Origin: Chitinophaga varians
GTDB lineage: Bacteria > Bacteroidota > Bacteroidia > Chitinophagales > Chitinophagaceae
Assembly (NCBI RefSeq): GCF_012641275.1
Contig: NZ_JABAIA010000002.1
Coordinates: 2,120,127-2,184,126 of the forward strand
Length of the DNA: 64,000 bases
Reading direction: 5' to 3'
The position numbers and the translations under genes were made by a program. Every line of letters starts with the position of its first letter. The first letter of the stretch is position 1. The notes below the pieces were generated by a model. It ran no database searches. It was not told where the DNA came from and worked only from the letters and a program-made list of their open reading frames with translations. Shown piece by piece: positions 24,656-32,688 of this stretch.

Positions 24656-25906
24656 TTAATGAAATAGTCTTTTTCGCTTTTTCCTTTTTCTTTCGTCAAA
24701 TTCAGCCTGCGGAGAGGTTTCCTTTTCTACCTCGAATACCGATTCAATAGCGCCCTTAACCGCGTCTGCCGGTGTCGGCTCTGGCTTGGGTGAAATAGAA
24801 GATTTGGGTTTGAGGTGGAGGGAATCAGGATGTGCTGACGGGATCTGCTGAATCCGATTTTGCACTTGGTTCGCACTGTAGGCTTTGCCGAGATCAGAAC
24901 CATTAAAAACAGTATGGGTTTTGTGATCTACGTAAGTCAGCCCATAGATGATACCATCGGCGTTTTGCCGAACCACGAGAGCGATCCGCTCTTTCTTTAG
25001 ATGTGTTTGCAGTTCGGGGATAGTCATTTTCCCTTTTGTTGCAATGATGTAGTCAATCGCATTGCGAACACGCTGCATGTGCGGGCGGCGGTCGATCTGA
25101 TTTTGCTGAAATCTTTTTTCGAGATTTTTCAGTGTGGGTTTGTTGTAGATGTGGCTTGCAGGGATAGGCACGCCCACTTTTTGGCCATAGTTATTAAGTG
25201 CTCTATAATATAGTCCACCGGCTTTGTATATACGGGAATCTTTACTGCCCGGGTCAGCGGCGATATTATACGGCCGTAAGACGGCATTCAATTCCGGTAA
25301 CGAGGTGTATTTGTATTTCGGCAGGACTGCATCGAGGACTTTGGCGATAGCCCGCTTAGTACCTGGTCCATCATATTTGCCATATACAATTTTTTCGGCA
25401 TTCACCGGTTTTACTTCATCTACCTGCTGCCGCTGTTTTGAATCTGCCCGGACGAGATTAAAGTCCTTTTCTATTTGTTTCCGGGCCTTTTCAGACTGGT
25501 TTTTGCCGATGTTATGTAATGGAATCCGTTTTCCATTTCTGCGGATGTTCGTGGTAACAATATGGATGTGCGGGTGGCTGGCATCCTTATGACGATAAAC
25601 GAGGTATGGCTGATCTCCAAAGCCGATTTTCTGAAGGTAAGAATCAGCAATTTTTTGCAGCGTACTGTCGTCGATTTTTTCCGATGGATCAAAATTCAAA
25701 GAGATATGGACGCTGTTTACTTTCGTGCGCTCGTTACGAGCCGCGAGGTTCTGTAATGTTCCCAGTTTGTCGGTGATGCCTAGCTTATGTGTGTCCTTTG
25801 CGAAGTTCCGGGAATGAATGAGGACAGCAGCGGACTGCTTTACCTTATGTTCATTGTAGTGGAGTGCATTGCGCAGGGACTTGCTGGCGTTTACTCTTGC
25901 AACCAT
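24656..25906 (-). CDS. Relaxase (MobB/MobA-type, MOBP)
   Basis: A 416-residue protein. The first 150 residues form the relaxase: the start VARVNASKSLRNALHYNEHK, a central VNSVHISLNFDPSE, and the histidine triad HPHIHIVTTNIRR that binds the catalytic metal. The candidate nucleophile tyrosine is the one in ALHYNEHK. The C-terminal half is basic, helical and charged (ends ERKRKKRKRLFH). It nicks the ICE at oriT. It overlaps the accessory protein gene by 16 bases, and the predicted oriT lies just beyond. Confidence 0.9.
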   Translation of the reverse strand: MVARVNASKSLRNALHYNEHKVKQSAAVLIHSRNFAKDTHKLGITDKLGTLQNLAARNERTKVNSVHISLNFDPSEKIDDSTLQKIADSYLQKIGFGDQPYLVYRHKDASHPHIHIVTTNIRRNGKRIPLHNIGKNQSEKARKQIEKDFNLVRADSKQRQQVDEVKPVNAEKIVYGKYDGPGTKRAIAKVLDAVLPKYKYTSLPELNAVLRPYNIAADPGSKDSRIYKAGGLYYRALNNYGQKVGVPIPASHIYNKPTLKNLEKRFQQNQIDRRPHMQRVRNAIDYIIATKGKMTIPELQTHLKKERIALVVRQNADGIIYGLTYVDHKTHTVFNGSDLGKAYSANQVQNRIQQIPSAHPDSLHLKPKSSISPKPEPTPADAVKGAIESVFEVEKETSPQAEFDERKRKKRKRLFH

Positions 25907-26283
25907 TTGTCATTGATTTGAGCGATTTTCTCTTTGATCTCGCTGATCTTTTCGTTCAAGGCTTTACGGCCAGCTTCATTCAGTGAGAGCCAACCTGCGA
26001 GGTCAGATTTATCATTGAGCATGTGGAGTTTTTTGACGACCTGGTTGTAGTTGTTGGCGATGGCATTCAGCTCGTCTTTGAGCAGAATTAATACTGCCAT
26101 TAAGTCATCGAGCGACTGGTTTCTGTGATACATTTTGATGGGCTTATCCAATAGGATTTTCCGAATATGCTCACTGAATTTTTGGCTTGACGAAGTGGTG
26201 AATTGTGCGTATAGCTTATTGTATTCCTCCGGCGTGAGCCGCACATGGAGGTGCTTGTCGCGATTGATCTTTTGCGCTTTCAT
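25891..26283 (-). CDS. Relaxosome accessory protein (MobA/MobC family)
   Basis: A 130-residue protein with an N-terminal ribbon-helix-helix-like segment (KHLHVRLTPEEYNKLYAQF) and a helical C-terminus with the pattern NAIANNYNQVVKKLHML typical of plasmid mobilization MobC proteins. Such proteins bind next to nic and melt DNA for the relaxase. It is transcribed just before the relaxase and starts beside the oriT candidate. Confidence 0.85.
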   Translation of the reverse strand: MKAQKINRDKHLHVRLTPEEYNKLYAQFTTSSSQKFSEHIRKILLDKPIKMYHRNQSLDDLMAVLILLKDELNAIANNYNQVVKKLHMLNDKSDLAGWLSLNEAGRKALNEKISEIKEKIAQINDKWLQE

Positions 26284-26536
26284 TTGATAAATATTGAATG
26301 GGAAAAAATGGTTCTTTTAGCGCCTGTGGCGATTCCCGGCCCCGACTTCGGAGAGGGCCGGCCAGATTCGGTTGAGGCTTGTGCCACAACCGTACATCTG
26401 GCCGATCGCGGCGCAGCAGGCGATCTCAGATTTTGTCATGGGTGACAAAATGGGAGTGCAGTACTGGATGCAGCAATGGCCTATGGAGGACATGGGCCGT
26501 TGCCCAGGTGAGTAGAGTACCTATCGCCGGGAAATG
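26284..26536. other. Candidate origin of transfer (oriT)
   Basis: A 253-base non-coding stretch, notably GC-rich compared with the surrounding ICE, between the accessory gene and primase. It contains a nested hairpin: outer arms CGGCCAGAT (26359-26367) and ATCTGGCCG (26396-26404), inner arms CGGTTG (26369-26374) and CAACCG (26387-26392). A second hairpin has arms TTTTGTCA (26431-26438) and TGACAAAA (26443-26450). Position upstream of mob genes plus such repeats is typical of oriT. The nic site cannot be fixed from sequence alone. Confidence 0.65.
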
Positions 26537-27433
26537 CTAAGGGCTTCGGCGCTGTTGGTGCTGGTTATGCTGGTGCTGTTGTTGTGGATGATTTGTTAGC
26601 AGCCAGTCATTGAGGTCTTTGGAAGGTGCATATAGCCTGCGTTCGTCGCTGAATTTATGGCAGTCGATAGCCATTGCCTGCTTAGTTACCTTGTCGCCTG
26701 ACTTGTCGTTGTCGAGATATAATTTAACACGATCATGGGCTGTCATGCGGGAAATATTATTGCCGAAAAAAGAGAGGGAGTTTAGTATCAAAAAATTGGT
26801 TGGTGGCTGTTGTTTGTTGCGATTAATGGCTTGATGGGAGAGGAAATTAAAGAAGCCTTCAAATACTGCAAGCTCACCTGATTTGTTGTCTATAAATGTG
26901 GACGTTTTGGGTGCGGAGCTGGCTTTGATATACTTGTTGCGCAGCTCATATCCACCAGCATCATTTTTGAATCCGATGGCATAATAATTTTTCCCTTTGA
27001 GATCGTAATGCACCTCTTTCAAATATCGTTCTGCGGTATCTAAGGGAATGCCGCGTTGTCGCACATACTGGATCAATGGAAGTGATGTTATCGGCTGTAC
27101 TCTGCGGATAGTAATTTCACTCTGTGGCCCGTTTGGATCTTCCTTCTGCTGGGTTGGTCTAAACGTCGGAGTGTTTGCATCCAGTTTTTGCAGAAAATCT
27201 TTCACGGAGCATTGGTGGAACCGGATGCCGAAGTCGATCAGGTTGCCGTGGTCACCACTACCCCAATCCTTCCATTTGTTCATGCTCCGATTGATCTTGA
27301 AAGAGGGTGTCTTTTCATCCGGACGTAGCGGGGAAATATACCAGTAATGAGGTTCATTAATCGTCTTGGGCTGGAATCCTATTTTGGCAAGATAGTCTAC
27401 CATGTCCAGCTCTTTCGCTTGCTCTATTGTCAT
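26537..27433 (-). CDS. ICE primase with zinc-less CHC2-like domain and Toprim domain
   Basis: A 298-residue protein. The N-terminal domain aligns with DnaG's CHC2 zinc finger around EKTPSFKINRSMNKWKDWG, but the zinc ligands are missing: the first Cys/His pair is SPLR and the second Cys pair lies in KDWGSGDHG. A Toprim domain follows (AVFEGFFNFLSHQ, with DNDKSGD as the metal-binding DxD). The C-terminus is Gln/His-rich (PQQQHQHNQHQQRR). It probably primes the transferred or excised strand. Confidence 0.8.
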   Translation of the reverse strand: MTIEQAKELDMVDYLAKIGFQPKTINEPHYWYISPLRPDEKTPSFKINRSMNKWKDWGSGDHGNLIDFGIRFHQCSVKDFLQKLDANTPTFRPTQQKEDPNGPQSEITIRRVQPITSLPLIQYVRQRGIPLDTAERYLKEVHYDLKGKNYYAIGFKNDAGGYELRNKYIKASSAPKTSTFIDNKSGELAVFEGFFNFLSHQAINRNKQQPPTNFLILNSLSFFGNNISRMTAHDRVKLYLDNDKSGDKVTKQAMAIDCHKFSDERRLYAPSKDLNDWLLTNHPQQQHQHNQHQQRRSP

Positions 27434-27601
27434 AACTCACAGTTTTCAAAATCCACTAATCAATAATGCAGATACAAAAATAACTCTGTGGCACAGCGGG
27501 GAACATACCCCTGCAAATAAGGAAGTAGGATAAGCATGGATGTGATGATGGAAGAAAATATTTTTACAACAGAAAAATATTGTTCATAAAAACGCAAGTG
27601 T

Positions 27602-27877
27602 ATGTTAAGTGCAAAAGACGTAGTGGTGGTGTTTGAAACATTACTCGCAAGCCCGGGAATGGGCGATTCGGTGAAGTTGTCTGTGAACCAACCGCGCAGA
27701 CTAATCCTGCTTTTGGTGAAAGTGATTGATTCCGGCTTAAAGAATCGTGAAGATAGTCTGCTTGCTGGTATGGATGAAAATACTGCTGCCGAGATAAAAG
27801 GCATTGCGGACGAGTTGCTGAAGAAAGCCGGGCTGACTGAATTAAACGAAAAAATTTCTTTGTTAACGCAGAAATGA
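27602..27877 (+). CDS. Hypothetical protein (91 aa)
   Basis: A 91-residue helical protein starting MLSAKDVVVVFETLLASPG. Middle residues are VNQPRRLILLLVKVIDSGL. I recognise no family. It is first of two plus-strand genes with a one-base gap to the next, so both are probably translated together. Confidence 0.6.
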   Translation: MLSAKDVVVVFETLLASPGMGDSVKLSVNQPRRLILLLVKVIDSGLKNREDSLLAGMDENTAAEIKGIADELLKKAGLTELNEKISLLTQK

Positions 27878-27878
27878 A

Positions 27879-28226
27879 ATGAAAATGGAAAACAATGTAC
27901 TGGCGTGGGGAACAGCCTTACAATTGGGCCTGCGTCCGAAGGATTATCCTTATGAAGCAAAAATGATTCCTACCGGATTGGTGGTTGCCCGTTTGGACTT
28001 CAAAATATGGGCAAAGAAGGTAATGGGGATTAATGGTTACTTTTCACAGGAAGGAGGTTTGAGGTTCCAGTTGACGGTATTTCTCAACAAACGGTTACGA
28101 AACTATACCCTGAACAGTGAATCGTTGGACTTTGCATTTTGTCCAGTGGATTATAGGTATGAATTGAAAATCGGAATACGGAAAGGCAGACCATTTTTGG
28201 AAAGCATTCGATGCCTGGAGTTGTAG
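27879..28226 (+). CDS. Hypothetical protein (115 aa)
   Basis: A 115-residue mostly beta protein (MENNVLAWGTALQLGLRPK start after MK) with no family I can name. It follows the 91-aa gene by one base and ends before an 18-bp inverted repeat that probably terminates transcription. It is likely ICE-specific. Confidence 0.6.
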   Translation: MKMENNVLAWGTALQLGLRPKDYPYEAKMIPTGLVVARLDFKIWAKKVMGINGYFSQEGGLRFQLTVFLNKRLRNYTLNSESLDFAFCPVDYRYELKIGIRKGRPFLESIRCLEL

Positions 28227-28250
28227 TGCATTTTTGATTCTGGTAATGGT

Positions 28251-28305
28251 AAGCTGCCGCCATGCGTTGTCTTCTATCAAATGAGCTAACGCATGGCGGC
28301 AGCTT
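28251..28305. terminator. 18-bp inverted repeat between convergent genes
   Basis: Arms 28251-28268 and 28288-28305 are perfect inverted copies of 18 bases (AAGCTGCCGCCATGCGTT and its complement) around a 19-base loop. CTTTT follows on the plus strand. It separates convergent transcripts and probably works as a terminator, though the arm is longer than usual. Confidence 0.65.
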
Positions 28306-28313
28306 CTTTTGGA

Positions 28314-28607
28314 TCATGTTCTATTTTTTTTCCACATATCAAATAGATCCTTTTCTGCATCTTTTGGATCGAGGTAAATCGGGTTCATAGTTGATGTGGG
28401 AACTTCATAAACTATTTTTCCCTCCCAATGGGTTTCAAAGAAAAAGTAACCATCGAGATATGTATGAAAAGCTAAAACATCACCGTCTTCATTCAGGTTT
28501 TCTGCATATGGGTATTTATCCGGATCTGAAAGTGCCTCCTGCATAGTTACTCGTCTCGCAGACCGGCAGAAAACCTTATAAGCGTTTTTCCTTTTAGGTA
28601 TTGACAT
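28314..28607 (-). CDS. Hypothetical protein (97 aa)
   Basis: A 97-residue protein (MSIPKRKNAYKVFCRSARR start), acidic in the centre (NLNEDGDVLAF) and ending KDLFDMWKKNRT. No family recognised. It is the last gene of a minus-strand run of ICE accessory genes (28.3-32.0 kb). Confidence 0.6.
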   Translation of the reverse strand: MSIPKRKNAYKVFCRSARRVTMQEALSDPDKYPYAENLNEDGDVLAFHTYLDGYFFFETHWEGKIVYEVPTSTMNPIYLDPKDAEKDLFDMWKKNRT

Positions 28608-28664
28608 ATGGTTTTTTTTAAGTGGGAAAATGGCGGCGCCGGATGGGGCGCCGCTGATTATTAG

Positions 28665-29462
28665 TTACTGTGCGCCGTCTCCTGTTTCATAAAGGCCAGC
28701 TACCATATAGGCGTGATCTACGGCGCTTCTACTGATAAACTGTTGCCAGGCGTTGCCCTCGGAACGGGAGAAGCGGAAACCCCTGCTACGCAAACGGTTT
28801 ATAATATCTTCATTCGGCTTGTTCGGAAAGAAAAGCTGTACCCGGTTTGCCTCTGTATTTATTACTACACGAACACCATTTATCGTTTTTTCAGCGGTTA
28901 TAAGCTGTTCCAAACGTTCTAGTTGGGCAATGCGTTGTTTTACCCTACGGATATTGGCGTTGTTGTTTCGGAGGGTGTAATCTGCGAAGCCAGTACGCTT
29001 TAAATAGTCAGGCGTTGTAATCTCCAGCCAGATTTTTTCTGTGGCGTGGGGAAGGTTCATAAATGCCGCTTTGTTACGGGATTTGACGCATTTATTAGCT
29101 GCTTTCATAAATGCTTGGGTACTTTCCAATACTGCAAGTTTGTCCTTTAGTTTGGCGATTGCCTGCGGATCGTCTGATGAAATAGAATCATTCGCCTCTA
29201 TTGTGGCAGCCTTGTTTTCATAGTACCTGGCCTTGTCACTGGCTGCAATGGATTTTCCATGTGTAGTGTGAATTTTCTCCCGGTATCTCCGATCCCTCTT
29301 TTCAGAATGATGCCCTACCAGTATTGGCTGGCCCATAGGAATATAAGAGGCCATATCCATAGCCTTGTTATACAGGTTATCAGATTCCTTTTTCAATTTA
29401 GCCGCCTGCTCGTTTGCGTAGTCAATGCGGTTCTGTCGGCGTTCTTCATAATTGTGTTTCAT
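28665..29462 (-). CDS. DUF3560 domain protein
   Basis: A 265-residue protein. RRQNRIDYANEQAAKLKKES at the start and SYIPMGQPILVGHHSEKRDR near residue 45 are hallmarks of DUF3560, often found in ICE and plasmid accessory genes. The C-terminus (INRLRSRGFRFSRSEGNAWQ) resembles a small nucleic-acid-related fold. I start at the ATG at 29462 (MKHNYEERRQ). Function unknown. Confidence 0.8.
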   Translation of the reverse strand: MKHNYEERRQNRIDYANEQAAKLKKESDNLYNKAMDMASYIPMGQPILVGHHSEKRDRRYREKIHTTHGKSIAASDKARYYENKAATIEANDSISSDDPQAIAKLKDKLAVLESTQAFMKAANKCVKSRNKAAFMNLPHATEKIWLEITTPDYLKRTGFADYTLRNNNANIRRVKQRIAQLERLEQLITAEKTINGVRVVINTEANRVQLFFPNKPNEDIINRLRSRGFRFSRSEGNAWQQFISRSAVDHAYMVAGLYETGDGAQ

Positions 29463-29541
29463 AATGATGTGTTTTAATGGCCTGCCCTCCATGTCCACGG
29501 AAGGCAGACCGGTTAAGGAAAAAAGTGTCTCTGAGGAAATT

Positions 29542-29853
29542 CTATGAAAGAAGTGTGTAGGCTGCTATGATCTTTTTGCTCATAGCCTCGGCCTCAGCAA
29601 GCCGGTGCTGGTTGGTATCAGGATGCCATTGCCGTATCAGTTGACGGAATGCCGTTTTTATTTCTGCTGCGGAAGCTGCCGGTGATATGCCTAGTATCTC
29701 ATGCGGAGTTTGCACAGCTTCATTCATTAGTACGGTAGCATCTTCCTTGCTCATAGTCTGTTTGAACGCATCCCGCCAGCTCTGAGCATTGCCGTGGCCG
29801 CCTGCTGTATCGTATGTCTGGTAACCGTCGAGGAAGCCTTTTTTCTTTGCCAT
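29542..29853 (-). CDS. J-domain miniprotein (103 aa)
   Basis: A 103-residue protein whose C-terminal half is a J domain: ILGISPAASAAEIKTAFRQ, then the HPD motif in RQWHPDTNQ, and KKIIAAYTLLS. It lacks zinc-finger and client domains, so it may only recruit host DnaK. It is one of two J-domain proteins in this block (other at 31044-31520). Confidence 0.85.
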   Translation of the reverse strand: MAKKKGFLDGYQTYDTAGGHGNAQSWRDAFKQTMSKEDATVLMNEAVQTPHEILGISPAASAAEIKTAFRQLIRQWHPDTNQHRLAEAEAMSKKIIAAYTLLS

Positions 29854-29856
29854 AGT

Positions 29857-30099
29857 CTAATGGTTTATTAGATTCACTTCATACGGTGTACAGTTTGCCG
29901 GTAGCCCGAGGGCGGAAAGGTGTTTGCAAGTCCGGTGCGTTCTCCAGCGCGGACAGGAACAGCCCCAATACCTGCCTTTTTTGTTCTGTGCGATAACATA
30001 GAGGCGATTGGATGTTTCGCTTTTTACGTTGAATCTGTGTTGCCATTGGTCATTATCAGGCAATACCATTTCAGGCCGTACAAATATTGTCGGTTGCAT
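29857..30099 (-). CDS. Small SWIM-type zinc-finger protein (80 aa)
   Basis: An 80-residue protein with a CxC-x8-CxH pattern (WGCSCPRWRTHRTCKHLSA), the SWIM zinc finger. It is four bases upstream of the J-domain gene. SWIM motifs bind DNA or proteins; the partner is unknown. A larger SWIM protein occurs at 44409. Confidence 0.7.
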   Translation of the reverse strand: MQPTIFVRPEMVLPDNDQWQHRFNVKSETSNRLYVIAQNKKGRYWGCSCPRWRTHRTCKHLSALGLPANCTPYEVNLINH

Positions 30100-30121
30100 A
30101 TCGTTTGTATTTAAGTATGAT

Positions 30122-30493
30122 TTAAAAAATGAGCTGGTGAGCGAACTTGAATTTCTCGTTAGTGGTTTCGTGCTGGACGTACTGATCCAAACAGTGGCAG
30201 GTGTACAGTGCTATCATTCCATCGAAAAGCTGATCGGAAAACGCTTTCGGTGATTTTGCCAGTTTTTTTCCGTACTCTGAAATAATGCTGCTGGTTTCCG
30301 CAGCATAGCGCAACCAATGATCGGGGCCGATGATTGGGTTTTCTTTCCAGTCCTTACGGAGATCATCGGGAGCGGCGGTTATCCTGTCGGATAGTGCCTT
30401 TGTAAAATCGAGGAACGACGGCATTTCTTCGGGAAAAAGTTCACAGATTAATTTTGCTTTGTGAACATTGTACATTTGATTAAGTGCGGGCAT
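30122..30493 (-). CDS. Hypothetical protein (123 aa)
   Basis: A 123-residue helical protein (MPALNQMYNVHKAKLICEL start). It contains DHWLRYAAETSSIISEYGKK and ends in a hydrophobic tail. No family recognised. It is part of the minus-strand accessory run. Confidence 0.55.
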   Translation of the reverse strand: MPALNQMYNVHKAKLICELFPEEMPSFLDFTKALSDRITAAPDDLRKDWKENPIIGPDHWLRYAAETSSIISEYGKKLAKSPKAFSDQLFDGMIALYTCHCLDQYVQHETTNEKFKFAHQLIF

Positions 30494-30544
30494 GTGATTA
30501 AATTTTAGAGTGAGAGAATAAGCGCGGATTGCTCCGCGCTGGTG

Positions 30545-30979
30545 TTATTTCAAAAAGCCTTGTTGCTGGATATTCTTTAGCCATTGGTTTGCAAAAAGGC
30601 AGTGCTGATGTTGGTAGCCTGGCCAGAATGCTACAACTGTATTATTTTCTATTTCGATGCTTTCCTCATATAGTGGAAAGCTGTCCTGTTGGAACATCTG
30701 GGGGCAGACGTGAAGGTTTTTAAAGTCTGTTGGTTCCTTCCGGCAATCAACGACGAGAAAACACATTTCGGGGTCACGCATCAGGTCGCCGTTCATTTCG
30801 TAGTAGTGGCAAAGGCTGTAGATAGTGCCTTCTCCTGCGGCAGTAGTTATGAACCTGTTTAACACTTCCACCGTCAAAGGCATGAAGCCGGAGGATTCGA
30901 GTTTTACGTGCGATTGAGTTCCCAATTTTTCCAAGATTTGGCTAAATATTTCGGTAGCCTGTTGACTGATCTTTTTCAT
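30545..30979 (-). CDS. DUF6908-like protein (144 aa)
   Basis: A 144-residue protein from the ATG at 30979 (MKKISQQATEIFSQILEKL). MCFLVVDCRKEPTDFKNLHV, QQDSFPLYEESIEIENN and a final WLKNIQQQGFL resemble the DUF6908 family found in Bacteroidetes mobile elements. An upstream ATG at 31153 would overlap the next gene and looks spurious. Function unknown. Confidence 0.65.
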   Translation of the reverse strand: MKKISQQATEIFSQILEKLGTQSHVKLESSGFMPLTVEVLNRFITTAAGEGTIYSLCHYYEMNGDLMRDPEMCFLVVDCRKEPTDFKNLHVCPQMFQQDSFPLYEESIEIENNTVVAFWPGYQHQHCLFANQWLKNIQQQGFLK

Positions 30980-31043
30980 GAGATAAATTTTTTGAGTGAA
31001 AAGAAAAGATGAGCGGAGCGGCGGTTGTGCCGCCCCGGTATAA

Positions 31044-31520
31044 TCATGCTTCGTTAAGTTCTTTTTTGGATTTGCCGTGTACAGTCTGCGAGCCGTATTT
31101 GGCGCGGATTTGTTCGAGGGGTGCGCCGTTGCCGCGCACTTTAAAGGCTTCATTTCTGTAGAACCATGCTACCTTTTTGGAAGCGAATATGAAGCGGGCA
31201 TCTTTCAAGGTTTCCTTGACTGGTTTGGTATCACCGGTAACCCATATCCAGTTGCCGACCAGCTCAATAGTGATGCCGGGCAGATGAATGATTTTTTCAA
31301 TCACTGCGCGGTATTCTTCGGACAGTTTTAACTCTTGGTCTACCTGTTCATCGGTGAGGCCGGAACCCTTCGCAATGAAGGCACAGGCAAAAGCATATTC
31401 TTTATTGATCTCCTGCATAGTGGCAGTATCTCCGCCCATGTCGGGATGATGTTCTTTTGCCAGCTCGCGGTAAAGTGTCTTAACTTCTTCTATGGTTTTG
31501 CAGCTATTGAAATATTTCAT
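31044..31520 (-). CDS. J-domain protein with C-terminal extension (158 aa)
   Basis: A 158-residue protein. The N-terminal 45 residues form a minimal J domain (TIEEVKTLYRELAKEHHPDMGG, with HPD), followed by a beta-rich domain (ITIELVGNWIWVTGDTKP) and a basic tail (GKSKKELNEA). Similar molecules are common in Bacteroidetes ICE accessory blocks. It probably recruits host DnaK to a plasmid or ICE function. Confidence 0.85.
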   Translation of the reverse strand: MKYFNSCKTIEEVKTLYRELAKEHHPDMGGDTATMQEINKEYAFACAFIAKGSGLTDEQVDQELKLSEEYRAVIEKIIHLPGITIELVGNWIWVTGDTKPVKETLKDARFIFASKKVAWFYRNEAFKVRGNGAPLEQIRAKYGSQTVHGKSKKELNEA

Positions 31521-31531
31521 GACTGATATTT

Positions 31532-31735
31532 TTAAAAGTTAAAAAGGGAATAGTTTGCAGCGGGTGCGGGTTTACTGTTGCGGGTGCTGTGTTTAGCGCG
31601 CAGGTAGCCTACGGCTACATCGTCATTTTTAAAGATTACCCACGCAGACAGCAGGGCCGTAGAACGGTTGGTACAGCGGCGGCGCTGTATTTCCCATGAC
31701 ATGCGCATCAGGCGGCTAAGTGTTGTTGTTTTCAT
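31532..31735 (-). CDS. Small basic protein (67 aa)
   Basis: A 67-residue protein (MKTTTLSRLMRMSWEIQRRR) that is strongly basic at its start with RSTALLSAWVIFKNDDV in the middle. Comparable small ORFs are frequent in Bacteroidetes conjugative elements. It lies 11 bases upstream of the J-domain gene, and spacing supports co-transcription. Function unknown. Confidence 0.5.
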   Translation of the reverse strand: MKTTTLSRLMRMSWEIQRRRCTNRSTALLSAWVIFKNDDVAVGYLRAKHSTRNSKPAPAANYSLFNF

Positions 31736-31789
31736 CGATAAAAAGTTTATAGTGAGGAAGGAAGCCGGGGGCTTTCCCCGGCGGTGGTT

Positions 31790-32038
31790 CTACTGATTGG
31801 GATTTTTCAACAAGTCGTTTAACTTCTGTTTTACCGCTCTTGCTGTCTCGCCGTGCCATGAGTGTGCATTGGCGAGAAAGTAACAAACAATGCTGCGGGC
31901 GCTGTCTTCAAAAAAGTGATCGTTGATGCTGTCCAATGTTTCCAGTGCGGACAGGTAGGGTTTAGCGGTATAGTGTACGTTCTTCCAATCTGCGCGGATG
32001 ATCTTCGCGATTTCTGATAAGTTGTTGGGAATTTGCAT
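31790..32038 (-). CDS. Hypothetical protein (82 aa)
   Basis: An 82-residue helical protein from the ATG at 32038 (MQIPNNLSEIAKIIRADWKN). It contains VHYTAKPYLSALETL and IVCYFLANAHSWHGETARA, a pattern seen in small ICE-borne proteins. An upstream extension to 32371 in the same frame lacks coding character. It is the promoter-proximal gene of the accessory run. Confidence 0.6.
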   Translation of the reverse strand: MQIPNNLSEIAKIIRADWKNVHYTAKPYLSALETLDSINDHFFEDSARSIVCYFLANAHSWHGETARAVKQKLNDLLKNPNQ

Positions 32039-32688
32039 AACGAAAAAGTTTTGAGTTAAACATTGCGGCTTACTGTGTGCGCCGCTTTCTTCTTTTTCGC
32101 ACGCAAAGCGTATTAGTGTTTTCAGGAAAGAAAAGAACTGCCTGCCAGAAAAAAATACTACCCGAGGCCCGTAACAATAAAAGCCATCGAGGGTGGAGAT
32201 TTTTTTCCAGGGCTGTTCTTTTTGCATCCTGAAAACAGTACATCTATTGGAGTATTGTTGTAATTGTGTAACTATCGTGTGTACGTAGACGTTATTAACA
32301 AGTGGTATGTAATCGTGATTGGAAAAATGCTGTGAGTAATGGCGCTGGTGAAAGGAAAGCAGGACGTACAAGAGTGCGACGCAACGGATGCTATATTGAT
32401 GTTCTTACGCCGACTACCCAAATACCCTAGCTATTACCGGTAGAATGATGTAAATAGAAATGTTTACAGGCTTTCGGCTGATTTCTCCTGTAATTCAATC
32501 TACTACTAGATAAATATGTAAATAAAGTAGACGAAGCCTATATGCTGAAATGGTTGGAGTTTAGTAAATTTATATAGGGGCAGCTTAACCGGACAATACC
32601 CCGTATTCAATAACCATTTTAAATTAATACGGAAAGATGCCAGCAACTTAATAGTAGGTAACCCATTAATCATTTAAACCCACCCTAT
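32039..32688. other. 650-base region without a clear gene
   Basis: This stretch separates the leftward accessory operon from the AraC-type regulator. A weak minus-strand frame (32039-32371) lacks codon character. The 32400-32690 part is AT-rich and likely contains the promoters for both directions. No RNA gene or strong repeat is seen. Confidence 0.5.

Noticed and set aside
30980..31153. N-terminal extension of the DUF6908-like gene
   Set aside because: It overlaps the J-domain gene and has no coding character.
32039..32371. N-terminal extension of the 82-aa gene
   Set aside because: The residues look random and the downstream ATG gives a compact protein.
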